Below are positions 42,502-54,975 of a stretch of 64,000 bases of DNA, one piece after another; position 1 is the first letter of the stretch, and every line of letters starts with the position of its first letter. This DNA is from Rhizoclosmatium globosum. Its lineage: Eukaryota; Chytridiomycota; Chytridiomycetes; Chytridiales; Chytriomycetaceae. The translations under genes and the position numbers were made by a program. The DNA is taken from NCBI GenBank assembly GCA_002104985.1, contig MCGO01000012.1:248001-312000 (forward strand), written 5' to 3'. The notes under the pieces were generated by a model. That model was not told where the DNA came from. It worked only from the letters and a program-made list of their open reading frames with translations, and searched no databases.

Positions 42502-45500
42502 ATGTCGGCTGCTCCTGACGCGCCTGCAGAAGACCTGCACAAGGGTATTTACTTTTCCATTCTTCAATATGTCGAGTCTTCAGATTTCTGACTGTGCCTT
42601 TGGTGAAAACAGTGGTCGAAAAGCTGCAACATGAAAAGGCTGCTCTCGAAAAGGACCTGAAGAAGAAGAACGATCTCTTGAACGCAACAAAAGACAAACA
42701 GTCCATGGAAAAGATTTTGGAAGAAAATACTAGAATGAAGCAGGAAATTGAAGTTTTGGAAATGATTAAGTCTCAAAACGACGCGTTGAAGGACCATATG
42801 CATCAAATTGCTTCCAAAAGTGATGAGCAACGAGTTCAATTGGCAAATCTAACAAAAGAAAACATGGATCTCAAATCAAAACTGTCTCCGCAAGATTCGG
42901 CAGCGGCAGCAGCAGAGAATCCTATGGATCCAATCATCAAAGGCTTTGAAGCCACTATCACAGAACTCCGTTCCGAAAATCAAAAACTTGAAGAATCTTT
43001 GAAAAAAGCACGCGAAGATTTGTCAGCTGAGAAGAAGAAAGCTGCTGCCGAAATTGAAGCTGCCAAGGCGTCTGCAACAGCGACTTCACCCACTACTGCT
43101 ACAACTACCACTGCTGCTGCTGCAGCGACTGCATCGGCTGGGCTTGCCATCAAATCTTGGTGGGGCACAACTACTTCAAAACCAGCAACACCTACTCCCG
43201 CTCCAGCCGCAGCCAATGCAGCTAATTCATCTACTACGGCTCTTCCATCTGTTCCCTCGACAGAAGTTTCTAAACTCGAAGAAAAGTTGAAAGCAGCAAA
43301 CGCAGAAATTGAAAAACTCAAAACTCAAGTTTCAACTCTCGAAGCAATCAGTACCGCGTCGCCTTCTTCAAACACCAACCTCTCCCAAGAATCTGCTCAT
43401 ACTAGTGCTCAAGTTGATGAATTGAAAAAGAAGCATACCGACGAAATTGCTGCACTTCAAGCTGAAATTGAATCTCTGAAAACGCAACTGCAGCAAGCAC
43501 AGACTGGATCAAAGGACCAAAATAGTACGATTCAAAAGTCATTGCAGGATACAAAAGATGCGTTGGAGAAGGCGAATGGGGATTTGAAAGTGTTGACACA
43601 AAAGTTTGACGAAAGCCAACTCCAAGCTCAACGCGCCAAAGATCTTGAATCTCAGCTCTCAAAATTGAATTCGGATTTGGATCAAACTAAGAAGCTACTT
43701 GAGGCTTCAAAAGGTAACTGGTAAATACTGCTGTTGAATACTCTCCTGACATAAATACCAGCTGAAGCAGTAAATGCTGCATCTCGTCTTTCAAACGATG
43801 TCAAGGAAACTGCTTCACTTTCTACCAAGATCGCCGACCTCGAGAAATCCTTGTCTGCTGCACAAACCCAAATCAATACTCTCACATCCACTCTCAAAGA
43901 ACAAACCGACAAAGTCCAAACCCTCACTACCCAATCAAACACTCAAAAATCGAACCACGAGAAACAACTCCAAACCCTCCAAACCGAAAAAGACGCTCTC
44001 GTTTCCACATACGAAGACTCAATTCGATCCCTTCAAGAAACCCTCGCAAAAAAGAGCATCGAGCTCCAAGCCGCAAAACAATCCCCTTCTAGCGACGGGG
44101 CTGCAGCCGCTGACGGATCCACTCCAGCTCCAGTTGTCGACCTCCTTTCTTCCCCCGAATTCGAACTCCTCAAATCCGGATACGAAAAAGACAAGCAACT
44201 TTCAAAAGACCGAATCGCAGCGCTTGAATCCAAAATCTCGGTGCATTTGGCGGACTTGGAGGCTGTGCGTGCGTCTGTCGCCGAAAAGCAGAAAGAGATT
44301 GAGGATGTGAAGAAGAAGGGTGTTGAGAATGCACAATCGATGGAGGCGCAAATAAGCGCGAAGGAAGGAGAAATCAAGTCCTTGGTGTCTGCGAGAGATG
44401 CTTTACAGAAACGCGTGGATGAATTGAGTTTGGTTGTGAAGGAAACGTCGGAAAAGGCGAAGGTTGAAGTGGAGGCATTGAAGAAGGAGCATGCGGATGC
44501 GATCAAGAAAGCAGCCTCTGAAAGTGAAGCTGTGCATAAAAAGACTGTGGATCAGGTTCGCGAAGAAGCTAAAAAGGAGAAGGCTGAATTGGAGGCGAAT
44601 GCTACAAAGGAGCGTACTGCCATCGAAGAAAAGTATAAAAAGGACAAAAGTGCGGTTGATGAGGCAATTACAAAGTCGACGAAGGAGTTGGAATTGTTGA
44701 AGAAGGAACTTGCGGATATGAAAGAGCGAGAAGCGAAGGGATCCAAGTCTTCTGAAACTCAAATCAAAGCTCTTGAGGAGAAAAACAAGAAAGATATCCA
44801 GGCTTTAGAGGAAAAACACAAGAAAGAGGTGACAGACCTATCCGAGGCCTCCAAAAAGAGTTTGGCAGAACTGGAGGCTCGATTGAAAAAAGAGGCGTCA
44901 GCAGCAGAGGAAAAGGCGATTAAGGCAAAACTGGAAGTGGAGGAAAAGAAGCGAAAGGATTTGGAGGAGAAATTCAACAAAGAGAAGAAAGAGTTGGAGG
45001 AAAAGTTCCACAAGGAAAAGACAGCCGTGGATGAAAAGCATCAACGAGAAAAGCTGGATGCAGAGGAGAAGTTCAAGAAGGAAAAGGCAAAAATCCAAAC
45101 TGACCTGGACACAGCCAAAACAGATATTGAAAAACTCAAAAAAGATGTCGCCAGCAATGAAGCCGCAAAGAAGGAACAAGCTTCCAAGTTTGAAAAAGAA
45201 CTGTTTTCGAGAAACGATGAAATTGGAAAGTATACTTCAAAAATTAAGACGATGGAGTCCGAATTTGAAGCACATAAATCGGAAATGGCCAAATCAGCAG
45301 CTGAACTGAACGACAAACTGACGGCTTCTAATACAACAATTACGAAATTAAACGTAGACCTCACCGAAGCCAAAGTGAACCAAAAACTTCTCCAAGACGA
45401 CGTCAAGACTGCTCAAGACAAATTCGCTGCCATCGAAACCAAGCTCGATAACGTGACGGCTGAACTTGAAGTCGCACGCTCGTCTTCTGAACGGTTATCT

Positions 45501-46713
45501 AAATCCAACGGAGAAAAGGACGCAGAAATCAAAAAGTTCAAGCAGAAAGTCGAGGAGCTTACGTTGACTCAAACAAACTTGGTCAAATCGGTCAAAGATT
45601 TGGAAAAGGACAAAGATGGCTTGAATCGCACTATTTCAGCACATACCAAGAAAATATCGGAGCTCGAGAATCAAATCACCAAGCAACTCAAAGAGTTTGA
45701 AGAAATTCGTCAAACGGATTTGAAGAATACTGAGGCTCTGAATGAATCAATTGCTGCATTGAAGACTGAAAACACGAACTTGATGACAAAAGTGAAAGAT
45801 GGTCAAACTGAGCACAAAGCCATGGAGAAGCGAAGTGTCCTCATTGTAAGTGATCGTGGTTAGGATATTCAGTAACTGAATGGTTATACTACAGATAAAA
45901 GACTTACAGAAACAGTTGCTGAAAGAACGCAAGAGACAAGTATCGTCACCGGAGTCAACTCAAAGTGACAGCATGGACAATCTCTGTGAGTTATTACAGT
46001 TTTTTTGATCCCGGTTCTAACATGATGTAATTTTAGCAAACGCAGGTTTCAGCAACGCGCCATCCCATAGTCGACAGCCATCAGAAGCTGTTGTTCGTAA
46101 GCCTGCTAGATCGCACACTCCAAGCGAAAATGGCGTTGGTATTCCAAAGGTTGAAAGAGTAAGACATCGTTTCAATATGACGTTGATTAAACATGGCCTC
46201 TACAGTTGACTACTGAACTCTTGCAACTTGCGAAAGAAAACGAAAACTTGAACAAACGATCTAAAAATGCGGAGGAAGAGGTTTGAGAGTCTCAAACCTT
46301 GTTATTACATACTCATGGTGTTTTGACACAGATTCGAGCCCTTCACGAAAGACTTGCCAAACAGAATGAAGAGCTTGAACTTAAGTCCAAAGCCGTGCAA
46401 CAATATATGTTACGAGAATACACAGCACAGCTTCAACCAGAAGACACGAAAAAGAGTGGCTTCACGATGGAAATGTTGACAAGTCAAGCCGCGATGCAGA
46501 AAATGAACCCGGCATTGTTGTCGCAGGTCAATATCAAGATGCAGAAACTGTTGGAGGTTTGTCTCTTTTGGTTTTGTATTTCTCTGACTACGTTGCAATT
46601 TATAGGAACTCACATCGAAGATGATGGGATTGGAGGAAGAGAATCGGACTTTGAAGCGAAATGAGTACAGTACCAACAACAACAACACCGTTTTGAAGTC
46701 ATCGACTGTATAA
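42502..46713 (+). CDS. Long golgin-like coiled-coil protein
   Basis: About 1,350 residues starting MSAAPDAPAEDLHK, then an intron (about 42544-42610) into VVEKLQHEKAALEKDLKKKN. Almost the whole protein is heptad-patterned Glu/Lys/Leu coiled coil, broken by a Thr/Ala/Pro linker (KASATATSPTTATTTT, then LAIKSWWGTT) near residue 190 and by an SDGAAAADGS linker. The C-terminal region MEKRSVLIIKDLQKQLLKER joins a Ser-rich exon (NAPSHSRQPSEAVVRKPARS), then more helices, ending NNNTVLKSSTV. The KRS...IKDLQKQL motif recalls CCDC186/GRIPAP1-type golgins, so a Golgi or endosomal tether is likely but unproven. Seven introns, several in the 3' half (45846-46620). Confidence 0.7.
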
Positions 46714-46870
46714 GTTGGTTTCTTTTTTTGTTTGCTAATAACTCTTGTTTGCAATTATTGTTTTCTTTACCTCTGAATATAACGTCTTCCACTTTTCGTT
46801 GATTATCGCTTGAAATGCATATTGAATTACTCTCTTCTCTTCAATGTATGTTCTATTATCGCACTCAGAA

Positions 46871-47722
46871 ATGTTGGACCGAAAACCCACTGAAGCCGAA
46901 ACATTGGCGTCGCTTGAACACCGCCTTGATTACATCACATCCATTACAACTCCATATTCAAATGAGGGAACGTTGCTAAGGCCGGGCCTTGAGTCCATCC
47001 AACAATCAATTGGCGCCATCAAGTCAAAACTGAACCAGCTTGTCAGTGAACGGTATGCCTTATCTTATACCCTGACACATCAATTTCCAACACTGATTAT
47101 TCATCCTTCAAACTTCAGACGAGTACTAGGCGACTTCCTCCAGAAATGTATGACGCCCCTTAACTCCCACCCATAATCACAACCCAATAACCAAACCCCC
47201 AAAACCAGACTCCCACCTCCGCGAACTCATCAACTCCCACACAAACACAACCGAACAAACCGCATCCTCCGCACTGGACCTCGACATGGGCCTCGGGCTG
47301 GACCCTGCCTCAAAGAAGGAAATCGTGCTTGCTGCAGAAGAGGAAATCTTGGGACTTGCAGACCAACTGCGTGAGATTGATGCGTTGAAGGCAGAAATTG
47401 ATTCACCGGCTATGAATGGTATACTGTGGATTTGGTGTGTGGAATGGGGATTTAAAACTCACGGAATAGGACTCGACCAACGGATTTCGGCATTAAGTCC
47501 AATTGAATTCACGCAAATTGCGCAGAGTCAGGCGTCGGCAGCATTGAAGGAGGAGTTTATGACTGTGTTGGATGATTACAATGAATATGTGAGTCGTGAA
47601 CGTCATCGAATAAGGGTTTAGATAACATTTGCTATTAGATTGAAACACTGTCGCAAATATTTTTGTATTATGATTCCTTGTTGAATGCCATCAGTGCCAA
47701 GTTGGATGCTGAAGGACTTTGA
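46871..47722 (+). CDS. DCTN3: Dynactin subunit p24 (DCTN3-like)
   Basis: Short helical protein starting MLDRKPTEAETLASLEHRLD. Exons join SKLNQLVSER to RVLGDFLQK, then SHLRELINSHTNTTEQTASS, EEEILGLADQLREIDALKAE, GLDQRISALSPIEFTQIAQS, and IETLSQIFLYYDSLLNAISA to the stop. The order of a short coiled-coil start, a middle ILxxxxQLxxIxxL helix and a C-terminal YNxY..LSxxFxxYD helix fits p24/DCTN3, which anchors the dynactin shoulder. Assignment rests on pattern only, as the family is poorly conserved. Introns near 47053-47117, 47149-47208, 47417-47470 and 47588-47637. Confidence 0.55.
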
Positions 47723-47862
47723 AGTTTGTGTTCATATTACATCCTGCAAAATACTGGAAATAAAACGGGAAGTGTGTTTATTTCTTCTTTGATGTAATTC
47801 TTGAATCGTCCTATCAATTCTGATGCCATTGTTCGTCCACTGTCTCCCAACAAAAACATCCC

Positions 47863-48900
47863 ATGAAAGACCTCACTAGCGTCGCTCAAGAAATTACGGC
47901 CATTTCTGCCGGCGGACCAACTAACTGGGCTATTCTTGGTGTGTTTCAAACTACTTTTCAGGGTGTTACACCCCTTCCACCACCCATCCATCCATCAGCT
48001 AATCTGCAAACGATACAGCCCAAGACTCTATCAAATCCATCAAAATTCTCCAGAAAGGCACAAAAGGCGTCTCGGAACTTCGCGAAACGCTCGCCAAATC
48101 CACTGCAAGCCCCGGCACACAACAAACCCCACTCGTCGCTCTCCTCCACCACAACAACATCCCCTTAAAAATCCGTCTCACATCTTCAAAACCAAGCCTC
48201 GCACTCGCAAAACACCATGACGTCAAGATTCTCCTCAAGCACCACGTTGCTGTTCTCGATGTGGCCGACATTGACAAGGACTTGACGGGAGAAAATGTGG
48301 AACGCGTTGTAGAAAGCGTTTCTCCGGCTTCTAGTCCTGTATCCGCAGGTGGTCCTGCAGAGGAGGAGGCATTGGAAGGGAAATTGAATGATGCGTTTGC
48401 GGAGGAGGTGAAGCAGGTGGAAGGGGTGAAGAGAGAAGTGAAGGAGCGGTTGGATCGGATTTCGCGGCAGATTTTGGAGGAGGAGAAGGAGAATTTGGCG
48501 GGGTTGGTGAAGGGGAGGGGAAGAGTTGATGAGCTGAAAAAGGAATTGATGGGAAAGAGTGTGTTGTTTGAAGGGTGGTTGGCTGTTCGAGTGAATGAGA
48601 GGGCTATTTGGAAGGTCAAGTGGGCACGAATTGAGGTTTGTGTTCGACAGTGTGTTTCTTGATACTAAATTTGACCAATTATAGGGAAAGAAATTGACTC
48701 TATATCGCGACGAGACAATGTTTGGACAAGCTTCAGTGATTGGGTTGGCGGGTGCTCAGTTTCAGGCGTTGAAGGAGGATGGAGTACTACCCAACAGTTT
48801 CGAAATCGCCAAGTCTGCAGAAGCTCGTGGCGTTGCCTTCTACACAGAGTCGAAAGACTTATTATATCACATGAACGCAGCCATTGAAATCTCTGCATAG
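47863..48900 (+). CDS. ADF-H/coactosin-like domain plus C-terminal PH domain protein
   Basis: Exon 1 reads MKDLTSVAQEITAISAGGPT and NWAILG; after an intron (about 47939-48015) it continues QDSIKSIKILQKGTKGVSEL, LVALLHHNNIPLKIRLTSSK and LALAKHHDVKILLKHHVAVL. This has the length and strand pattern of an ADF-H/coactosin actin-binding domain. A Glu/Lys-rich coiled coil follows. The C-terminal domain GWLAVRVNERAIWKVKWARI, GKKLTLYRDETMFG, FYTESKDLLYHMNAAIE is a PH domain (invariant-type Trp near the start and in WKxKWxxI). The last intron is at about 48634-48684. It could link lipid membranes to actin; the ADF call is weaker than the PH call. Confidence 0.6.
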
Positions 48901-49278
48901 CTCTCTTTCTTTGTTCTGATTTCATAAAAAAGTGTCACCCAAACCAGTGTTCTGTTTGCAGCTTTGCTTGCATATAACGCAACCTCTGCAGCCAGAGTTA
49001 TTTCGGGTTCGTGCTTGATATCCTCTAGTAAAGGAGAAAGCCGATAAAGATAGATCAAAAGAGAAATGGAAACCAACAGGGCTGATGGCTGCGCAAGACT
49101 AATTGCAGACCAATTGGCAGTAGCACCATTTCACATCACCTTCTCCTCTTCTTCCTGCTTCTCTTCTCCTCCATAATCTTTCTATCAGTCTCCTTGTTTC
49201 TGAATAAGTTTGTTTGTTTTGGAGTATTCAAAAAGACCCGCCAAACACGCTCTCTCGCGCACACACACACGACATCCA
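48901..49278 (+). other. Intergenic, pyrimidine-rich promoter candidate
   Basis: No gene is visible. A CT-rich tract (about 49140-49172, CTTCTCCTCTTCTTCC type) and a short CA run (49260-49270) lie upstream of the chromo-barrel gene and probably belong to its promoter/5' UTR. Confidence 0.35.
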
Positions 49279-50482
49279 ATGGCATCCGCAAACCCCGACC
49301 AGGCCGCCGTGCTCCAACAAGTTCTCGCTGAAATGCGCGAAATCAAAGCGGAACTCGCGGAACTGCGCAGCCAACGCGCGCCTCTTCCAATCGCAGTTCC
49401 CGTTGTCGTTGCTGCTGCTGCGGAAAGCGACGCCGCCGCCGCCGCCGAAGCAAAGACAAAAGCGCACAAGACAACAACGTCGACGCGAAAGCGCAAGGTC
49501 GATGTCGTCGTCCAACCAGAGCCAGAACCAGTGCCAGTGCCAGAGCACCAACAACAAGAACAACAACAACAACAACAACAACAACAAAAGACCGAAGAAG
49601 CTGTCGCGGCCGTCGAACCACCCGCAAAGAAGCCACGCGCCTCAAAGAAGAAGGCCGCAAGCGAAGAACCCGCCGTGCCCGTGGAACTTGTGAATGCAGA
49701 TGTCGCAAAACAGGATCCGGAGCCTGTCGCACCCGCCGAACAAGTCGCAGAAAAGAAACGCGGAGGCCGTGCAAAGAAGGTCGAAGAGAAGGCCGAGCCA
49801 CAGAAGATGGATGCTCCAGTTGAGCCTGCGGAGGAACCAGTCGCTGCCGCCGACGAGCCAAAGGACGCGTTTGCCTTTGTTGAGCCTGAGCCAAAGGCAA
49901 CTGCAAAGAAGGGTCGTGCTGCAGCTCCGCGAAAGAATGCAAAGTCGGCCGTGGCTGCTGCTGTTGATGCCCCTGCCACTGTCGAGTCCGAAGAAGCTGT
50001 CAAAGTTGCCGCTCCTTCAAAGAAGGACCTCAAACCAAATGACCCCGAGTCTGGCTGGCATTTTAACCTTCCCTACGCTACTGATATCGAAGCGTACAGC
50101 AAGGCATACAAGTTGAGTGACTGTTTTGTTTCACCGTACCCCCTCTTATCTGTCTGAGATATGTGCCCACACGCGCCAATCATTCTTTACTACAATGCTA
50201 ATATCTTCTAATAGGGAATGGTACCCAGCCAAGACACTCTACTATGTTGGCCCCTCAAAAACCAACGAATACAAGCTGAAAGTTCACTACATCGGTTATG
50301 CCAAAGAATTTGACGAGGCATTCGCACTTTCCACAGACGCTGATCGTGCTCTCTTGAGACCATTGAAGGAACAACCCACCATCAAAGATACCGTCGCTGA
50401 GTGGGACGTGAACGCCAAAAAGCCATACGGCGTTGGAGCCACTGCTACTAGAGAAGGAGACTACTTTATCGCCAAGAAATAA
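49279..50482 (+). CDS. Chromo-barrel (tudor-knot) chromatin-type protein with long basic disordered region
   Basis: Starts MASANPDQAAVLQQVLAEMR with a short coiled coil, then a low-complexity region rich in Ala, Pro, Glu and Lys with a Q tract of about nine residues. Basic clusters KKPRASKKKAAS and KKRGGRAKK (AT-hook-like) suggest DNA binding. The folded part is at the C-terminus: SGWHFNLPYATDIEAYSKAY joined by an intron (about 50113-50214) to EWYPAKTLYYVGPSK, EYKLKVHYIGYAKEFDEAF. WYPAK..L..KVHYIG...FDE is the signature of a chromo-barrel/tudor-knot domain, which reads methyl-lysine in MSL3/MRG15/Esa1-type proteins. No acetyltransferase domain follows. Confidence 0.72.
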
Positions 50483-50809
50483 GGAAGGACATGTCTAGAG
50501 ATTATAGCTGGGAATCGTATCATTATTTTTGGCTCTTCTCTCCGTATCTTTTTTTTTCTAGTTGTTTCCAGTTTATTTTCTTATGTCGTGTGTCGAGGGG
50601 CTTGTACATTTAAAGGTGTATCGTTGGATGGGGTTCTGTAATTTATAGTTTGTTTTCTTAGGAGCCTTCGTATTTTCTTTCTTTTTGGGGCGTGGAGCTG
50701 TGTGGAATATATAGTTATATTATCTTACAACAGATAGAATAGATGGTGGCGAGGTGGCGGCCCAAGATGATAATACTATTTTTGGGAAGAACCATTTTTA
50801 TTTTCCGAC
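50483..50809 (+). other. Intergenic gap, T-rich
   Basis: This stretch holds a T-run (about 50549-50560) and GT/TT-rich sequence downstream of the chromo-barrel stop, consistent with its 3' UTR. No gene or RNA was recognised. Confidence 0.35.
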
Positions 50810-52002
50810 ATGCCACCCAGACCAACAGCCTCATCGCTCATCAACTTTACATCTGATTGCGTGTGCGATCCCGAAACTGTCAACGGATACCGATATGTGA
50901 AACTGTACACACCTCTTCCTGAACCCACCAAAACCCATTGTCTCATTCAAACACAACCCATATCCAGAATAGGACTCTGGTTCGGCGACTGTGTCCATAC
51001 ACCTCAAGAAATCACATCCTTCGCAATCGGAATAGCATCCCTTGTCTGTTTCGGTGTTGCCTTCTTTCCACAAATAGTTGAGTCAACACAACATCATACA
51101 CACTTTGGATTGACACATCTGAAAAAACCAAGTACCTCAACTACTCACGCAAGTCAGTCGAAGGCCTCTCCTTCGGCCTTATGGTCTTCTGGGTCTTTGG
51201 CGACATTGGAAACCTCGTTGGATCCCTCTTGACGAACCAACTCCCGATTCAGATCTGGATTGCGGCATACTTTATACTTCTCGATGTGATTACGTTGCTG
51301 CAGATTGCGTGGTATGGGTACTTGCGGGAGCATCTTGGGTTCGTGCTTCCAGTTATGTATGATGAAGTTGTTGTTGGGGAAGATGGAGGTGACGATGATG
51401 AAGAGGCGAGGGGAAGGCGGAGGAGTCCGAGGAGGGTTGAAGGTACTGTTGGGGAGAGGACACGGTTGTTGGATTCGTCAAGTACAAGTTCTGATTCGAG
51501 TGGGAGGGGACGACGGTCAGGCGGTGGTGGTAGTGGAAGTACGAATACGGTTGTTAATAAGCTTGCAGCAAATTCTGTCGCGATTGCTGTCTTGTGTGTT
51601 TGCTTGTCGGGGATTGCAGTGGATGCTGCTAGCGTAGATATGATATCTATGGAGGATTCAACCGCCCCGCGGTTATGTGATGCTCGAGATCCTGTTTCGG
51701 AACGGAATTACCTGCTAGGATGTCTGTTTTCATGGATTTCAGGCCTCTTGTACTTTTTCAGTCGGACATCTCAGATTCAAACCAACTATGAAAGGAAATC
51801 AGTGGAAGGCGTGTCCATCATTCTATTTATTCTCACGCTGTCGGGAAACTTGTTTTACGGGGTGCAAATCTTGTTGCGAGGGGTTGTTGTGAATCGGCAT
51901 TTTTGGTTAGCCATTTTCCCATTTATTCTGGGATCTATGGGGACTCTCATATTTGATACCATGCTTATTTATCAGGCTTGGGTGTATGGAGGTTTCAAAT
52001 AG
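50810..52002 (+). CDS. PQ-loop repeat vacuolar/lysosomal amino-acid transporter
   Basis: Starts MPPRPTASSLINFTSDCVCD with a non-membrane N-terminal loop. The first PQ-loop helix pair is GVAFFPQI joined by an intron (51079-51130) to YLNYSRKSVEGLSFGLM. The second PQ-loop is FSRTSQIQTNYERKSVEGVS. About seven membrane spans, with a long acidic/Ser-rich cytosolic loop between (GEDGGDDDEEARGRRRS). Matches the Ypq1/SLC66A1 (PQLC2) group that exports cationic amino acids from the vacuole. The second motif reads SQIQ rather than PQI, so one of the two prolines is missing. Confidence 0.83.
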
Positions 52003-52222
52003 CGCAATAAATAGTCACAAGTTACATGTTTAATAACCCTGTCCTTCGTTGCAGCAACTCAACTATTGATGCCGATAAAGATTCCAATCTATTCACTTTA
52101 ATTACTAGCGTTAAAGCAAGTAAATAGAGTTGGTGGGTAAGGGTGGGTTCATCACAAACACATCGATCAGCACATCGATTTCGTCTTTACTTAAAAATTC
52201 AGCACCGCCGCCGCCAAAACTG

Positions 52223-52294
52223 CTCCCAGACGGGGAATTGAACCCCGGTCGCGGCCGTGAGAGGGCCGAATCTTAGCCACTAGACGATCTAGGA
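52223..52294 (-). tRNA. tRNA-Glu (anticodon CTC)
   Basis: Read on the minus strand: acceptor 5' TCCTAGA pairs with TCTGGGA plus discriminator G (one G-T wobble). The anticodon stem CGGCC/GGCCG is perfect around loop CTCTCAC, giving anticodon CTC. The T-arm is CCGGGGTTCAATTCCCCG. 72 nt, no intron, CCA not encoded. Confidence 0.93.
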
Positions 52295-53513
52295 TGTGCA
52301 TGTGGATGAGATAATATCTGTTTCAAATTCATCTTACTACACCACCGAGAGAAAATACTTAACTAACGCGTTAATAAGCAATACTCATAGTGCTGTGCAA
52401 AGTATTTAACGCGTCGAAATGTGACTACATGATCTGTAGAACAACTGGAACAGTCGCCAACTGTTACTTTCTACACTCCCGCACAAACTCCCAATACAAC
52501 GAGTAGATAGTGTAAAATAACATCGCGGATAACGTATTTGATGAGGAAATACGTCGATTATGGTGATGTGTACCATTTACCTTCAAATCGCCGGCATCTT
52601 TTGTCGCGTCTTCCGCTCACCGCATGCTAAAACTTATGAGCCGAATGAAATACGACCCACGCCGACGAATAGGTCACGGCCTTAACATGAGCCTTAAACT
52701 ACTCCGTTCGCTTTCATCGGCACATTCAATTCATGACTGAAATCTAAACTGTTTCCGTCATCCTTTCTGCTTCTATTACACCTTATTACACATCTTTTTA
52801 ACTCTTTAATAATACGGAGTATCTAACTTATGCTGGCCTAGCATCAGTTATATGAACTTTGTAACCAAATGGGGGAATCATCTTTGAATGATGATGATTC
52901 ACCAAGTGCGTTAGTCACTGAGTAATTATTGCAGATAATTCGTTCATATATTAAAATAATTCAATGCTTTTCATTTATATCCATTCGGAACGTTGTCACT
53001 GTTCATCCTCATACATTTGATTCTTTCAATGAACCTATTTTTCAAGATCACCTTTGTTTGGTTTTTAACCGGCTCCATTGACGCTGGAATTGCCCTTTGT
53101 TTGTTTCAAAGACCTTGGGATTGCCTTTGTTTGGGATTGCCGAGACAATTGGTAGCGTGTTGGTTGATTCGCTCCCTTCTGAGGACGTTAAATCCGATTT
53201 CAGAGTGCCTTATAAAACAGCAAGTCATAGTTCATCCATAAACAATCTTAGATTTGTTGTAATTCCATTGCACCATCACAGAATGTCGAGATATATGCCA
53301 AAAACGAATCCAGCAAAATGATAACAAACGAAAGGAAACACATGCGTCTTTCATATGTACTCAAAAAACGTCGAATTCAAGCCATCCCATGAATGGCTTC
53401 ATTCTTTTTTCACGTGATTTAGAATAGGGATTGCCCAAATTCGTCATAGACAATTCGCCATTATTTGGCCAGTTTTCTGCAAATCTTTCCCTTCTCACAA
53501 AGACATCAGAAAT
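52295..53513 (+). other. AT-rich intergenic region upstream of the coiled-coil gene
   Basis: No convincing gene. Between about 52990 and 53320 two overlapping frames have protein-like composition (NEPIFQDHLCLVFNRLH, then KTLGLPLFGIAETIGSVLVD), separated by a stop; this could be a decayed exon pair but no family was recognised. TATA-like and CCAAT-like bits exist but nothing diagnostic. Confidence 0.3.
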
Positions 53514-54975
53514 ATGCCTTCCGCACTCGTTTCCAAGGTGCTTGCTCGTATTACTCGTAAACAGTCCTCACAGAACGTCAAAATTGGGTTAAGCCCAAAC
53601 TACTTCCAGCAAGAGTCCACTGAGAAGGTATATTGTGTGCAACGATTGAGATCGCCATTGATCTGAGTTCGCTTACTGAGTCATTGTTTTATTAACGTCT
53701 CTTGTTCGCAGTTCCACTCGTTGTTGAAGACTGAAGATCAATTGCGTGCCGAAAACAAAGAGCTAAGACTTCGTATCAAGGTTTGTTCATTTTTTCGTTG
53801 CTTTCAAGTTCTAAAACTTCTATAATCTTCAGGAGCAAGAGACTAACGCAAATGCGTTTCATGAGGTATTCAATCATTTTAAGTGAAGCGTTTATTAAAA
53901 CCATGAAGTTGGAAATGCGCTTGGCTAGGGTTGAAGGCGAACTGGTGAGATGCAAGTCCCAGTTTGATGTTGCTGTAGCTGAGAAAGGGGATGCCAAGCG
54001 AGAAACCAAGTTGATCAAGGCGGAGTTCGCCTCATACAGAGAAGAAACCCTTGCATACTATTTTGAACGCCAAAAGGTACTAAATTGCATTGTAACCAAA
54101 GCTCTTTTTCTAAATGCGTTTCCATATGACAGGCTCATAACTTGGAAATGAAAGCACTCAAGTCATCCATTCTGGTTTGTTTTGTTAGAGATTGAAGCCA
54201 AATGTCACTAATCTCTGCTTAGTCCATTCGAGTACCGGAGTTTTATTTGCATGGTGTCGTTCCTTACCATGCCATTTCGTTGAACAAGAAAAGCTGCCTA
54301 AGCTTGGGTATGCCAAAAGTTAATAATCGCAAAGTTCAGTTGTAAGTGTCTTGTACCTGAGCATCATCTGCGTTTTTTAATTTCGAATATAGCTCGCATT
54401 TTGAAACAGTTGGCTCCACCCACACAACGGAGCATTATTCTGACAGACATGCCATCAAAAATGTAGCCCTCACTAGAATGGGGACGTACATGGTTTCTGT
54501 AAACCGCCGCTTTCATGGGCTCTTCGAAGCTGAATCCGAACAGTGGCAGCAAGAAGAGTTTCAGCTCGATCAGCTTGAACTGTCGTTGTTTGGAGGTTCG
54601 CCCTTGTCTAAAGACCAACATCTGGAAATGTACCAGAACTGGCACAAAATGGGACACCTTACTGCGGAGAAGATGACCGAGATTGAAACGGAGTTGGCAG
54701 GTATTGAGGCTCGACCCGACTTTGACTTCCTCGAATTCGAGGTTGACTACGAGGGGCACTCGGAGTTTTTGGAAGGGGTTGCGGAGGCCGACTTGGCTGT
54801 GGCAAATGCTCTTCGTGAGCAAACTCAAGAGGCTGTCACTGAGTCTGTAGCTGCGGAACCCGAAGAACCAGAGACTGTGGCACAAATTGAGGCCCAGGCT
54901 GAGTTGGTTCAGGAAGCGAGTGTTTTTGACAACCCAACTGTGGACTTGGGACCCCGTCGCCGCAGCCGCTCATAA
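53514..54975 (+). CDS. Coiled-coil protein of unknown function (parent of a nearby pseudogene)
   Basis: Starts MPSALVSKVLARITRKQSSQ. Six introns: near 53628-53711, 53781-53832, 53866-53907, 54079-54131, 54174-54221 and 54343-54391. The reading chain is FHSLLKTEDQLRAENKELRL, EQETNANAFHE, LEMRLARVEGELVRCKSQFD, then SIRVPEFYLHGVVPYHAISL and SHFETVGSTHTTEHYSDRHA. A C-terminal helical, acidic region ends DLGPRRRSRS. Domain family not recognised. The short exons and long charged tail recall an organism-specific structural or nuclear protein. A broken copy lies at 57442-58030. Confidence 0.65.

Noticed and set aside
49185..50033. Long minus-strand frame with Ala/Ser/Cys repeats
   Set aside because: Antisense to the low-complexity Ala/Glu/Gln region of the chromo-barrel gene.
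52990..53320. Possible coding remnant upstream of the coiled-coil gene
   Set aside because: Two short frames with a stop between and no recognised motif; too weak for a gene call.
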